Source: Gnetum montanum
Lineage: Eukaryota > Streptophyta > Gnetopsida > Gnetales > Gnetaceae
NCBI GenBank assembly: GCA_015680685.1
Contig: MNCI01005808.1
Coordinates: 446,289 to 510,288 of the forward strand
Direction: 5' to 3'
DNA: 64,000 nt
Made by a program: the position numbers and the translations under genes
The notes under the pieces: model-generated
The model's input: the letters and a program-made list of their open reading frames with translations, nothing else
Told to the model about the DNA's origin: nothing
Databases searched by the model: none
In this document: one piece after another, positions 46,184-59,149 of the stretch
How the letters are laid out: every line of letters starts with the position of its first letter
Position numbering within the stretch: position 1 is the stretch's first letter

Positions 46184-47895
46184 CTAAAGAAGTTTGAGAT
46201 GAGGTCCTCTATCATGGAGTACTTCCTTTCCTTTTAAATTTCTTTCATCAATTCTTTTGCATGATTTCCAAGCTTGTTCATGTTCTTTATGATGAAATAA
46301 TTTTTCTTCACCTTCTGTATCATCCATCTTTTTGAGGAATTTTCTAATTTCCCACTCATCTTCATTTCTAGTTGCTACTTCCTGCAAAATACCCTTACTA
46401 GGAAATTTTTGGCAAGACCAAGTGTCAATGCTATTTTGATCAACATGATGATAATCAAAGTTCTATTTACTTCCATAATTCTTACAAATGAATAAAGTGT
46501 TCTCCTCATGAATGGGGTTGTCAAACTTGATTATGCTTAAGCTGGAGCTCATATCCTCTTGTGAGACTTTTTCAAAATCATCATTCCTAGGTTATTTTTC
46601 ATGAACCTCTCCTTCTTGAAAACCTCTGCATTCTTCATCTAAAGAGGTTACTTGTTGAATCTTAGCCTTTATGTCTAAGATTTTTCCTTTTAATTTGATG
46701 TGAATTACAAAAAAGTTTCTATTCATGTATTTCTTTACCTTCTTAAGTAGATAATGTAGAATGAAATTTTCTTCTCATAATTCACTATACCTTTTGTCAT
46801 ACTTACCTCTTGGCTCATCAATAACTTGTAGTGAATTTTAATTTATGAGTGCCATGCATATGAGCTGAGAATATTTTTTGGAGTCATCTACTTCTTCTTC
46901 ACCTTTCTCACCATCATCCCAGCTAGTGTAGAAGTTGGTCTTTTTTAATTCCATATTAGTCCTCTCTTTTTATTGCAACCTGCCATTGCTAAGATATTTA
47001 GAGGCCACATGGCCTCTTCCTTCACAAACCCAACATTCTATTGAAAAAGCATCAAAATTAGAATTTAACAAATTCTTACCTTTTTCCTTACCTTTAGAGT
47101 TAGATTGATTGGGTCCTTGTTGATTGAAGCTCTTTCTTTTTCTTACAAGTAATTTTTGTACTTTTCTTAAAAGAAGAGCTATCCCCACTTCATTGCTCAC
47201 ATCTTACTCAACAAATTCCTTTTCCTTGGAGGCTGATTTTAGGGCAATGGGCTTTTCTTTTATTGCCTCTTCACTTTTGAGATTCATTTCATAAGCAATA
47301 AGAACACTTTGAAACTCTTTCAATTTTAGAACTAAAAAATCTCTAATCTCTTCCATGACTATAACCTTAGGTCTAAATTCTAGTTGAAGTGTTCAAATCA
47401 TTTTTATTATCCCATCACTTTTAGGAAAGCCCTTGCCTATACCCCTAATTGCTATAACTATATCATTAGCCCTAGAAAAATAGTCTTTTATCTTTTCACC
47501 TTCTCTCATTTTGAATTTTTCATACTCACTTTGTAAGACCAAAATTTTGGATTGTTTGACTATAAATGTGCCTTTATAAGTAGCTTCTAGGGTTTCCCAA
47601 TTTCCTTAGCAATTCTACAACTAGCTATCCTATTAAATTCAAATTTATGTATTGCATAATATAAACAATATTTTTCTTTGGAATCATACATAAACTTATC
47701 TCTTTCATTCAACATCCACTTGCTTCATGGTTTGAGGACCTTTGTTGCACTATCCACTAGTGGTGTGTATCCTTTGAGAATGGACTCCAAAATGTCAAAC
47801 TCCATTGGCTCAAAGAAGCCTTGCATCCCTACCTTCCAGTAGGAAAAATCAAACTCATTAGACATAGGTGGCTTTGTGTATGGCATCCCTTCCAT
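46184..47895 (-). pseudogene. gag: Ty1/copia gag relic
   Basis: On the minus strand an ATG at 47895 starts MEGMPYTKPPMSNEFDFSYW, followed by KVGMQGFFEPMEFDILESIL and GYTPLVDSATKVLK. This is the N-terminal block of copia Gag (compare YWK-RM and W-I---GY). FNRIASCRIAKEIGKP follows. A zinc knuckle CWVCEGRGHVASKYLS lies near 46990-47040; the last Cys is Tyr. An acidic C-terminal part reaches 46184. Gag forms the particle and the knuckle binds RNA. Stops and shifts are frequent and no copia protease, integrase or RT follows at lower coordinates, so it is a truncated fragment. Confidence 0.75.
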
Positions 47896-47932
47896 AGTTC
47901 ACTATTGAATGTTGATGTTGAGCATAAGAGTA

Positions 47933-47953
47933 CCAAGCTCTAATATCACTGGA
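47933..47953 (-). other. Copia primer binding site (initiator tRNA-Met-like)
   Basis: The minus strand reads tgatattagagcttgg, close to TGGTATCAGAGC-, 38 bases upstream of the gag start. That is the expected position and orientation. Confidence 0.6.
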
Positions 47954-49072
47954 GGACCAAGAACTTAGAATGGGGGATGAATAAGTTCCCTAAGCCACAA
48001 GCAAAACCTATTACATAAAACACAAGAATTATGTGATTTCTCAACTTAGGTAGTCCACACTTGGAGGGTAAATTCCTTGCACACCTCTAGACTTTGTTTC
48101 TTCCAAAATGTAATTTAAAAGACATCATAACCTTTACAAAGTTTGAGCTCCACTAAGGAAAGTTTCATTGTTGTGAAAACTCTCAACCCTACAAGGTCCC
48201 AACAAGCTTGAGAGTGGTTTAAAGGATCCCACAACTTGTACAAAATAGAGCTCTACTCTAGAGTATTTTGATTCAACAAAACAACTCAATCCCATAAGAT
48301 CCTAATAAGCTATAAAAGAATTCCTTCTCACAAGAATCACATCAATCCCTCAAGGCAACAAGAAAAGTAAAAGAACCACAAGGAGAGAGCGTAACTCAAT
48401 TTACAAATTCCTTATCCAATGAAGCACAGTTCCAAAATAAATCTAACAATTGATGTAACAAATGAAGTACATAAGTACAACAACATAAGATAGACAATGA
48501 TAGCTTTGATGTTAACAATTCTTTCATAATACTCAAGGATTTGAAGTCTTTTAATAGCATCGGAGTTTCTAAAAACACCTCAAAATTTGTGCAATGGCTA
48601 ATGTAGACATCTGCTTCAATATTGATATGTCTCTCTAAATTCAAGCTTAGTTCTAGGTAGACATCTCTTTCTTAAATGTGACATCTCTAAGGAGATGCCT
48701 TCTTTCAAGAGGAGATGTCTCCTACTTTTGGGAGACGTCTTCTTGTGATTGACTTCCTCTAGGCCAAGATGTCTTATGTTCCTTGGAGATGTATTCTCAA
48801 CTTTTGAGCTTTGGTTCCTGAGGTTTTTTCTTGTTGATTTAGCTTCCTCTCAATCCCTAGGGCATCTTCATTTAGCTTGTAGTCTTCATACTTGTCCATT
48901 CTCTCTTTTTGTGTATGAGTTCTTTTACTTTGATAGCCATGCTTCCTTGGGTCCTTGTCCATGATGTGGAGTTCTTGTTCTTGTCTTGTAAATATAACAT
49001 CCACAAAAAACATCCTTTTTTCTTCATTTTCCTTAAGGTTTTGACATACCAGAAGGTCAAAAATCCACATAG
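47954..49072 (-). repeat. Possible copia 5' LTR or leader
   Basis: This lies upstream of the primer site on the minus strand, so it is the expected place of a 5' LTR, up to the family B fragment at 49073. No second copy is in the window to define its ends, and none of its reading frames resembles a protein. A pyrimidine-rich stretch with repeated gagatgtct / gacatctc motifs lies at 48650-48800. Confidence 0.35.
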
Positions 49073-49215
49073 CATGAATGAGATACAATATTTAGACATT
49101 AATAAAGCATTCTATTCATTTACTTTTTTATTGTTTCTATCACATTCATTACGCATAATGTCAAATGTTCTGTATATTTGACATTTGTCATGACATCTAG
49201 AAATGGGATATCACA
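49073..49215 (+). repeat. LTR of family B, 3' fragment
   Basis: gagatacaatatttagacattAATAAAgcattct...tatttgacatttgtcatgacatctagaaatgggatatcaca matches the end of the LTR at 17083-17593. A primer-site-like attagtattagagc follows at 49216-49229. Confidence 0.7.
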
Positions 49216-49852
49216 ATTAGTATTAGAGCAAACCATGATTCAAGGACCAATCAAAATCAAGGACTAACTACAATTGAATGACAAATCATGAGCCATGATC
49301 CAAGGAGTATCATGAGCCATTGTTAGATGCATATCATGTTGAAGATGAACCATGCTAATTAGGAACATACCTTCACAGTGACCTTGAGGAGTCCTAATCA
49401 CATACTAATAAGGTACACCAACTACAAGAAACTCTAGTAAGATAAGAATAACTTAAGTTTAGGTAACTCTTACCCATCTTGTAATAATATTAGAAATTTT
49501 CCTTAATTGTCTAAGGACTATGTCTCAACTATGAGGCTAGTAAACTATAGTTAAGGTATTCTAGAACTCTATCTTACTATAGATATTACCATCCTTAAAC
49601 ATGAATCCCAATAATATGATATTCCTTACCTTATCCAAATTATTAATGAAAATAAGGAAGTTAAGCTACCTAGAGATCCCCTTTACTTACAAAGTAAGAG
49701 ACCTGACCAAGGGTTTGATAGGAAATTTACACTCATTAGATAACATCATGATGTTCTACAATATTAACCTTCTCTTTAGAGCCAACCAACCTGAGGTTCA
49801 TAATCCTTATCTCATTATTGAATCTACTATTCATTTATAATAAAACTTAAGT
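49216..49852 (+). mobile_element. Family B internal fragment, then unassigned DNA
   Basis: Up to about 49500 it resembles 17594-17880. Beyond that nothing is recognisable; the frame at 49601-49840 has no family resemblance. Confidence 0.5.
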
Positions 49853-52041
49853 AACTTAAAAGCCCCCATGATGTATCATATGTCAGCTTTTAAAGTTCAA
49901 TTTGGAAAAAATAGGTTATTTTAGTCTTTTGAAACCACAAAAATTAAACTTTTTTTGGGTCCTCAAACCATGTCCAATGTGTAGTAGTCATCAAGATGAT
50001 TCTAATAGTATCAATTTCTTCTTAATTAGACTCAAAATTTAGGAGATATAATTGTTTCAAATTTCTCATAATGTGTGTTGTAATAAAATTAAAATTTAAA
50101 AATATTTTATAAATTTTAAATATAATTAAGTTAAAAATTTGGGGCTATAAGTTAAACATAAGATCTCTTGCTTGCCAAACCCAAATTCTTATATCTTTCT
50201 AGCTAGCCACTAGGTCATGAGTTTTGGTTATATTTATAAAGGAAAACCCCTATATTTATTTTCTTTTAAAAAATACCTAACCCTTATGATTTGCCACATT
50301 GATGATCATTAGGGCTAAATGACCCTAGCCTTACCATTTTATGGTCCTACCACATTTCATCACAGTCAAGGCTCCATGTTGTAGGCCCAATGGCAATGCA
50401 AGGCTACACCCTTGGATGGAATAATGTTGTGCCTTCACCAAGTACCATCACCATGCTCTAACTAGTGATACTTGCAAAAACTCCAATGCTACTTCTATAG
50501 CTTGCCATCACTTCCATAACCTACAATCAATTAGCATTACTTATTACTTTTCACTTACCTATGTATTTCTCCTATGCCTATCACTCTTGTAGTCTCTACC
50601 ATCACCACCTTTCATCATCTGCTGCTAGCCACAGTATATGCCCTTCTACACCATTATTGCCACCTTCTCTACAAACAACTACCTTCTACACCTGCTACAC
50701 CTAACATTTCGATGAGTACCAGAAAAATGATCCATAGTATGTGCAAATACCATGGATCTTGTAGATCCCTATTAGCTCATGACTAAGATAATTATAGTTT
50801 CCTACTAGCCAGTGACTAAGAAGATTTTAAGTACCTATTGGCCAACAACCAAGAAAATTGCATCTCCATATTGGCTAGTGCTTGAAGAAAGTCCATCAAC
50901 TAATTGAAAAAAATTTATCAATTGATGCAAAACTTTTGGTTATAAATTTTAAATTTAAATTGTTAGCTATGATCAAATTTGACCAACTTGTCAAATTGAT
51001 GGATTGATACCATAAGAAATAAAAACTTCATAACTAACCATGTTAGTCATTGAGTAGTATTGAAATGGGTGACCTATCAAGAACTCTCAAAATGTGTGCC
51101 CAAATTTCTAACTTCTAAAGCCCATAACTTTTAATCTTGGAATTATTTTTCAATACATAAATAATCATTTCTATTAGATTTCAATGTTTAAGATATAATG
51201 AAAAAGTTAGATCTACCCTATGAGACTCTAAAAATTAGTTTATAACCCTTGTCCTTAAATTGATCCTTAAGACCCTTGGGAGTTAGATTTAGCATAAATT
51301 AGGCATTTAATGTCTATTCTTAACATATGAATAGTCATTACTAATATTTTCCAGCATATTGATCTTATAGTGATATCAAATTGATCATTGAGTATCTAAT
51401 AATTAGGTGATAGTTTAAATCATACCTTAGTAGGTGATAACCTAGACTAACTAGCAATGTTTAATAATCAAATTTCTAGGACTAATAAATCTAACACTTT
51501 TGACCATCCTAGGGCTCAATATTAGGTGATTAAGTTATACTTAGCTTAATCTAGGTTACTAATCCCTAGTTTATCAATAGTTACATTGCTAAAGTCACTA
51601 TCCTAAGGAGCGGTAAAAAGGTCATTAAGAGTCTAAGAAATGTACCCAAGTCATTATTGATCCAACAAATCAAGTAGTTACAAAATTAATTAATTAACCA
51701 AAATGACAAGGAAGATGTATACTAATTCAACTAGTAATTAGATCATGTAGTAAACATCAATCATTGTGGAGAATTATAATTTTATCCTAGCAAGATATAT
51801 GATATTCGTAAGAAGGAACAAGCTAGGAGAAAATCCAAGTAAAAAATTTCTCATATACAATATGCTCACAAGATTCTTAGCCAATGAAAGAAAACATCCA
51901 CGATGTCCACCTTGGATCCTAGACTAGCATGAGTATTGACACCCACACATCCTTTCAAAATTATAAGATTTAAATGCCAATGTCTTATGCTTACAAGAAG
52001 TTCTACCATTAGAATTTCTATAGCAATTCTAACCTAATGTA
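49853..52041 (+). repeat. ~2.1-kb interspersed direct repeat, copy 2
   Basis: Second copy of the segment at 26486-28625, same orientation, about 23 kb away. Similarity begins around aaaagcccccatga and ends just after the LQEV-like motif, where copy 1 carries on into the rest of the nuclease gene. By eye identity is about two thirds to three quarters. Confidence 0.7.
51760..52041 (+). pseudogene. CCR4/nocturnin-like exonuclease fragment (copy 2)
   Basis: Read across small frame changes, this gives RRNKLGENPSKKFLIYNML, then KHPRCPPWILD, HPHILSKL and NANVLCLQEVL. These are the first blocks of the CCR4-type nuclease domain (SYN-L, CPPW-L-W, LCLQEV). The catalytic Glu (51997-51999) is kept here, whereas copy 1 has Gln. 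The fragment stops at the repeat boundary and has no C-terminal part. It must once have encoded the same protein as 28330-29368. Confidence 0.7.
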
Positions 52042-52759
52042 GAACAAAGCCTACCTCCTAGGCCAAATGTTAGAGATATTTTCTATTCTCATCCTATAAA
52101 AGTTCCAATTTGTATAGCTCGAAACCTAGCCATAACTATTGTTTAGAAAATTTATCATAACATTTGTAGTTTCCTTTCTTTTTCCAATATTGTTTCACTC
52201 TTTCTCTATCCTAGTATCAGTGTTGGATTTTGTTCTACATTTACATATTTACGCTCATTTTCTATTATTTTCATCATTCTGTAATAGACCTCCTAAGTCC
52301 TTAAGTGATCAACAAGACCATTTCAAGCACTCTAGATTTTTTTGAGGCCCATGGATTTTGGAGTTAAATTATTTTGCATGGGATTTTTTTGGTTCTCTAA
52401 CATAATTTTTTTGCCACTACACTATTGATGTGGATATTTTTGTTAATTCTAGAAATGCATATTTACAAGTTGGTGACCAAAAATTTGAGACAGCTTCTTC
52501 TACTAATGATGATGTAACTATGACACTTTTTTTCCCAAATAATATATACAAGTTATTAATAGTTGATCTTATATCACAATATATGTTCATTCAAGTTTTA
52601 TATTAGCTTCTTCATAATTGATGTTTCATTTTGTAATTAAATGATGTGATACAAAAACATGACATTTAAGTCATTTATGTAAAACATTATTATTAATTTT
52701 TTATTTTTGATGTAGGAAATTCTTCCATTATGTAATGTGCCATAGATATTGGATCATTT
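52042..52759. other. AT-rich DNA, no clear gene
   Basis: No recognisable motif; some T-rich runs. Confidence 0.4.
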
Positions 52760-53140
52760 GTAATATTTATCATGGACTCTAAATTTTAATGGCAAATCTA
52801 AAGATTATTCTAAAATCCATGTTTTGTTAACTTATTTAATATTCAACTGATTTTTCAAAAAGGTGAGTAAGAAAATTTTAGTATTATTTATCCCATTAAG
52901 CATATCAAATTTATTTCCATACCATTTAATTCTCATAGACCCCTTTTGTTTTGTTTTTTTATTTTTTGTTGAAATCAATCTTCTTAATTGTTAAAAGGAA
53001 TTAGTATTAAAAATAGGTAAGAAGATTTATATTAAGCCAATCACATATTATAATATTCCTAATTATTGTAAATTTTGTCACTGTAAAGGACATTTATTTA
53101 ATGCTTGTCTTTTTTCTAAAGAAAAAAGATGCTAAGGAAA
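52760..53140 (+). pseudogene. DUF4283/zinc-knuckle fragment (L1-type LINE ORF1-like)
   Basis: WTLNFNGKSKD (about 52774) resembles the W-p-FNp block of DUF4283 proteins. KIGKKIYIKPITYYNIPNYC then leads into a zinc knuckle CKFCHCKGHLFNAC (53067-53108, pattern C-x2-C-x4-H-x4-C). This pairing is typical of plant LINE ORF1 and related transposon-derived proteins that bind nucleic acid. Stops and shifts are present; the rest of the element is not visible on this strand. Confidence 0.5.
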
Positions 53141-54560
53141 AGAGAAACCATGTTAAAGTTAAGGATAGAAAAAAATAATCTAAAGTTGAAGATACAAAAA
53201 TTCAAGTTCCTGTTAATGATAAGAATAATCAAATCGTAATGAAGAAACCAAAGAAAATATAAGCTTATATGAATAATTTTTCTATACGTATTAATTAGTC
53301 CAAACAAATAGCCCATAAGGAAAATTTTTCCTCATCTAGCAAGAATATTGGTAACTCAAAGATTAAACATTATTTTAAGAAGTAGCATAACGCTAATGTT
53401 AAAGAATCTCAATGTACGATTAATTATGATTAACAATTTTTTGGATAATTTATGCCATCATTTTCTAATGGATCTTCATCTCATATAAAAGTTAATATTT
53501 CATCAAAGCTTTTTACTGCTACCGCGACTTCTTTTGTTAGTTTAAGTTTAAGCACAAATGTTGAAAGTGATGCAAATGTTGTTAAGGCTAGGATCATTCT
53601 TTCTACTCATAATTAATTTTCTTCTCTTGATATTTCAAAGCATTATTTCAATTTTAAGTTTATATACCATTGATTTACTATGATTGATTGTCTACTTAAC
53701 TACATAGTCTCTAAACATATATATTTTACTATACTTCCAAATAGCACATCTTAGCAAGCTCTTTAGCTTCAAAATCAAGCTTATGACTTCTAGCATTCAA
53801 GCTAAATACTCTAAGTAAGCTATGCTTCATTAAAGAAAATTGAAATTTCTTATGCAAAACCATGGAATCACTTCTTTTCTTATATCAATCATAAATGCGC
53901 AAATTTTGAAGTGAATTATCACATAATTTATGAAGGGTTATTATGGTAGACCCCTAAAAACGAAAAAAAAAAAGTTATAATTGATCATATAAAGATTCAA
54001 CTTCAACTCAAAATATAAGCTCTACACTAAAGAATGCATCCTACAAATCACATCATATTATTCTTCCAAATGCAAAAAGAACATGAAGCCTAAGCATATT
54101 CCCAAAAGTATCAAAAATGCCATTATTTATTATCCATTTACAAATGGCATAAGTAAAATAATTTTTGAATTTTTTAAATTCCAATTAGGAATTGAAAAAT
54201 ACCATTGCCAAGCTTGTTGAGAGTTAAAAAATAGTAAATAGAAACATTTTTAATCGAGGCTTCTTAAGTGCAAACTAGTCAAACTAGATTATCAAAACCA
54301 AGATGTTGCAATTGACATCTAATAGAAAGACCTCAATATAATAAAGACAAAGTAAAAAAAACTACACTTTCAATTTAATCCCAAGTTTCTATAATTTCCT
54401 AAACCTTTGTATCCAATCATTCTTAATATCTTGAGTGTTCCATCTAAGAATAAGAATATTAAAATTACCTATCTTTCAATCAAAGCACTATTAAGTTTTT
54501 ACAATAGAAAATTGTAGCATTTTAACATCACTTAGTTAAATCCAGTTATCTCAAAAATAA
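53141..54560. other. AT-rich DNA, unassigned
   Basis: Probably LINE-derived on one strand or the other, because it lies between two L1-type fragments, but no motif is clear. Confidence 0.35.
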
Positions 54561-54568
54561 ACTAGGAA

Positions 54569-55773
54569 CTAAACACTTGTCATGAAGAGTTTGAAAGGAG
54601 ACCTTATCTGTTTAAATTGTAGATTTAAAAAAATCTGTAACATAAAATAAATCCCTTTATAATTAAATTTAATTCTTTTTAGGTAATAATCATAAGCACC
54701 TAAAGTATCAATACTTCTATAATAAAGTATCCACCAAAAAAACATACATTTAATGAAATCCAAAGAATGTTGGAAATGATACCATTGTAAATAAGAACTA
54801 ATATGTTGCCAAGTTACCAAATATGTTGAAGCACAATTGAGCCTCTAATTTTAATTTTCACAAAAGTAATAACTCAATTTTCCAATTGAGTCTTAAACCA
54901 ACCTTTCAAATTATCTAAACAACCAAATTTAATTCAATATCTAATAAGAAATTTTCAATTTTTATCACTTGACAAAGCTCTTAAAATTTATTTGGCAACA
55001 AACAACATTACTTGACGATAAGCTAAAGGAAAACTCAAATCACCTACTTCTTTGTCAAAAGTATAAAATTCCCAATTAACTCAAGGACTGTAATGTAAAA
55101 CATCTTTATTTTTCCCAAAAAAATGATCTAATAAACTACTCTAACTACTTATATGATCTTTGAGAAGGAGCCATCAATGAAGAATAATAAACATAAGTAG
55201 AGTGAAAAACTCTAGAAGCCACGAGAAAGTACTTAAATGAAGACAACGATTTACAAATCCATTTACTAATTTTTTAAAAAAAAAATTATAAAGGACTTTC
55301 TCCCAAAAATGACTAGCAGTAGCTAAAGGACAAAGAGAAATGCTCAATAGAGTTATAAACTCAAAATTTTGAAGCTAGATCCAAAATAAATTACAAAGCA
55401 CAAAAGGAATATCTCTAGGCTTGGATCTCATACCATGAGTTTTGTTCCAATATACAATAAAATCAAAGGCATTACAATAAACTTGAATACAATGAAGAGC
55501 AATATATAAGTTAGTTTTAATTGCTCTTAATAATATAAAACTATCATTTGTAAAGTGACTATTAATAATTTGGTATTTAATATTAGGTAAAGATAAAATT
55601 TTGATCTTATCTTGAAAGATATAGTGTTTTAAAATATAACCAAAAGATTTAGTAGTAAGAATAAAAAGATAAGGAGCAATAGGATAACCTTGCCTTACTG
55701 ATCTTTGAAGAGTAATAAATGAAAAATAGGCCTTATTAATGCATATCTTGGCACTAGTAAAGAAAAATACCAT
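54569..55773 (-). pseudogene. L1-type LINE reverse transcriptase relic
   Basis: On the minus strand, 55773-55375 is open and reads AKICINKAYFSFITLQRSVR followed by QGYPIAPYLFILTTKSFGYI. This is the RSVRQGCPLAPYLF block of plant L1 RTs. INSHFTNDSFILLRA is the FADDT catalytic region, with both Asp positions altered (TND). IVYWNKTHGM matches the INW-KS block. Further down, broken text at 54820-54569 may be the C-terminal zinc-binding part. The 5' side is cut by the E4 LTR only a few bases away, so E4 probably landed in this LINE. Confidence 0.8.
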
Positions 55774-55784
55774 TCTAACACAAG

Positions 55785-56730
55785 TGATGAATCATCGTTG
55801 TGTTGCAACAACCAACCCCTGTTGACGTGCCCTTGGCGATGTAGCCCTATTTACATGGTGTTGCCCATCAATAAGGTCATGTTGATGTAGCATTTGCTGC
55901 ATCTGTGAGGCCTTGTCGATGTAGCTTTAGAATAAAAACTATACATACATGCTCACCAACCATGTTTATAGACATCTTGTAATAGTTGTAGCAGAGCTCT
56001 TGTAGTTTTTCCATTTGAGAGTTAGAATATTTCTTTGAGTTCGAGCAACAAGAGTTAGAAAGTGTACGAATCTTTATTTAAACACTGTTGTACCCAAACA
56101 TACTAGTGTGAATGGCAATAAAGACTAGCCTTTTGATCAAACCTTGCAACACTTGGATTGGATTAATAATTTATTTATGCATTTATTTTTTTCATTAATT
56201 ATGCAATCAATTAAGCTAAGTTAGACTTCAAGTGATCAATCAATTAATTAAGCTGAATAGATTAAACACATATGTATGACTACTTCAAGCATAAACATGT
56301 ATTCGCTTGGTAATTCAGCAATATTATTGCTTGGTTCACCTAGTAGTGTAGCACTTGGTAATCCCAAAAGTGGATATGTGGGTTTAGGATGTGTACAGAA
56401 AGTAGGATCAAATGGTTATGTTAGGACTAGTTAGAGATTAGGTAATTAGTTAAATTAAATTAGTTATTAAATTACTTCACTTCTCTATTTTAAGCACCAG
56501 GAGCATAAAAAATAAAAGAATAAAAATTATATGCCTCAATTACACTTAACCATACCTTTGTGCATCGCAAGTGTAATTTAGAAGACAACGAATGACTATT
56601 AGGGCAAAGTGCACATCCTAGAAGACTAGTGTGTCGAAAGACATAGAGTCCGCAAAATTTGACTGGATCACACGTGAACACTTTGTGATCCATATGGTTG
56701 GATGTAGGGGGTACCCTTCATCGCTCATCA
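55785..56730 (+). repeat. E4 5' LTR (946 bp)
   Basis: TGATGAATCATCG...CGCTCATCA, then ttggcac. U3 has repeated gatgtagc and ttgatgtagc units. R/U5 matches the other LTRs (ggcAATAAAgactagcc near 56118; acttggtaatcccaaaa). Confidence 0.88.
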
Positions 56731-56754
56731 TTGGCACACTTTCCAAGGAGAATG

Positions 56755-58450
56755 CAAGGTGGTATATACTCATCCAAATGAGTATATGCCTAACTTCACC
56801 TTCATCCTACATCAAGATGAACAATTACTATGGCATGATATGGAAGGCAACATTGTAATGCCTCCCAATCAATTTGTGCCTATGATGTTGCTTCAAAATC
56901 TTAAGAAGTTAGGCATTTAAGATGCTCAAAAGGAGTACATTATGCATGATTATGACTACCAAGACTACCATCCCACTAAAACACAATGCATGAAAGATCA
57001 ACACGAGGAGAAGCATCATGAGTTTGTGAAGGGAAAATGATTCACCAATCCTTTGTTCCTGCTTAATCAAGATGACAATGAGGATCCTCCATTTGGGGGC
57101 TCTCAACATGAAAATTCTCCACCCCTTGTTACTAGTGATGGGGATGTGGTCCTAAATCTATTGTCCACTATCAATAATCCAAGTTCAAGTAAAGATGGCA
57201 ATCAAGGCATGGGCTTGAATAAGCATCAATATAATAAGAAAACTAATGAACATGGCCATGAAAATTGAAGGGGAGTTGGTAGATACCATGGTGGTGGTAG
57301 TCCTCCTCCCTCTTCACCCTCTTCATTTACATCTTCTTCTTCCTCTTCTGGTTCTAAAAAATGTCACAAAAGGAACAACCGTGATGTACGTGAATAGTGG
57401 GAAAATAATGATGATCACCAAGCCCACAATGATTAAAGGGGTGATAAAAGACATCATCAATGAAAAAAAAATAATGATGATGATGAGCCTTTGCTAGCAA
57501 TTCAAAGCATGCTAAATATTGTAGAGGTTGTAAAAATTCCAACTAGGCATGTGAAAGATAGTTAGATTAAATAGCTTGATATGAACAATATTCCCATATT
57601 TGAGGCGGGATATAATTATTTTCCACAAATATATCTTCAAGCTTTTCATGATGCCTATGCCTTAAAAAATATCGAGAATGATTGGCAGAAACTAAAGCTA
57701 TTTCCTAGGACACTCATCAAGGAAACAAAAAGCTAGTACCAATCCTTGGAGCTAGAATCCATCCACAAGTGGAGTACAATGCTTAAGCTATTTAACGATA
57801 TGTATCAAATCTAACAAGGCAGATCCAAGGATGGAAATAAGGAAACCATGAACCCTTAGACACCACCATGGGTAGATACTATTCTCTCATACACTAATGC
57901 CCTAACCATGGTTATTCTCAACGAGAATAACTTTGCCATATCATAGATGGGCTTAGATTAGAAATGAGGAGAACTCTTGGGGTCTATGCCCAAGGAAGGC
58001 TAATAGAACTTAGAGCCCATCAAATTCAAAGCCTAATTGAGCATGTAGCAAAAGAAGAAAGAGAGTTGAGGAAATGTAAAAGTGTAGAGGAATATAATAA
58101 GGATCCCTCCATCAAAAAGAGGGAGATTCGATTTTGTGATAGTGAGAAGGAATCACCTCTTGATAATGTAGTAAATAGAAAGACCTTGTCAATCCAAAAA
58201 TCTATGTCTAAAATTTTGGCTAACGTGTATTAAATGTGGGATCCATTGGATGAAAAATTCTAAACTACTCTAAAAATCATTGAAGAATCATAAGAGCAGA
58301 GTAGTGAATGTAATTGCAAGAGGTGAAAAGAAGTTGAACGTGCCTACCAAAGGGGTAAGGGAAATATTGTTGTAGTAGATAAAGTTGTATGTGAAATCTA
58401 CCAATATGAACATCCTAAGGAATGCTTCCCCATTGTGTCACACTTATAGG
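56755..58450 (+). pseudogene. gag: E4 gag (start codon deleted)
   Basis: The text begins within what is residue ~35 of other copies (VVYTHPNEYMPNFTFILHQD) only ~25 bases after the LTR. HDYDYQDYHPTKTQCM, a Ser-rich run (SPPPSSPSSFTSSSSSSG), LDMNNIPIFEAGYN, NDWQKLKLFPRTLIKE, TLGVYAQGRLIELRAHQIQS and VNRKTLSIQKS follow. The frame at 57964-58233 is the longest open piece. Frameshifts near 57815 and 57480 and many stops disable it. Confidence 0.85.
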
Positions 58451-58959
58451 AATCTGGGATGTATGCCCTAAATCCATGACTAGCAAGAAGGAAAGCACCT
58501 AGAAGGTTGCCTTATCCTCAAGGCAATCCTAGGTAGTTCCATCAGCAATAATAATATTATTCAAGAGGAACTCCATCGCAATCATATGAACAATATCAAA
58601 AATGGCACCAATCACAGTCATGGGGGATGCCACCACCAAGGTAGTAGTACCCTTCTAGATAACCAGATCTATATGGGTATTACGTTTAGCAACCCCTATC
58701 TCCACATGACTTTTCCAGTCATGTTTCTCACTACCATCTACCTTAATACTACAGAGCTCACTCTCCAAATTTCAAAAGGGATGCCACATTTTATCCTTAT
58801 CCTCATCCTATTTCTACACCTATTCCTCCATCATCAATGCAACTACCACCTGCTCCATTCATGCAAGGTGAACTTCTAGCTCAGCCATAGTAACACAATG
58901 CTAGCAAAGCTATCAATCTACAACCAATTCATCAACTAAGAGGTTTGGAATCTCATGCT

Positions 58960-59149
58960 CATAAAATACCATTCTTCTAACCCAACAGCCCTACTAAGCC
59001 CTCATGGACTCAAGTGGCTGATCACCCTGCTCCTACTTCATCTTCTACAAATCATTCCATTGGGTCCCCTTCAAACCAAATGTTGTCCAAAATCCATACT
59101 ATTATGCTCACCCATGCTATATTTGATTGGATCTAGGCTAGAAACCTTC
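58960..59149 (+). pseudogene. E4 protease region, part before the solo LTR
   Basis: The linker and the start of the protease region (IHTIMLTHAIFDWI-type text near 59092-59135) run up to ctagaaaccttc, where the solo LTR starts. The text resumes after it at 60090. Confidence 0.7.

Noticed and set aside
48749-49181. Several overlapping ORFs of 70-104 residues on both strands at 48.7-49.2 kb
   Set aside because: They overlap one another on both strands, end at transposon borders and show no domain; likely chance frames in LTR-like DNA.
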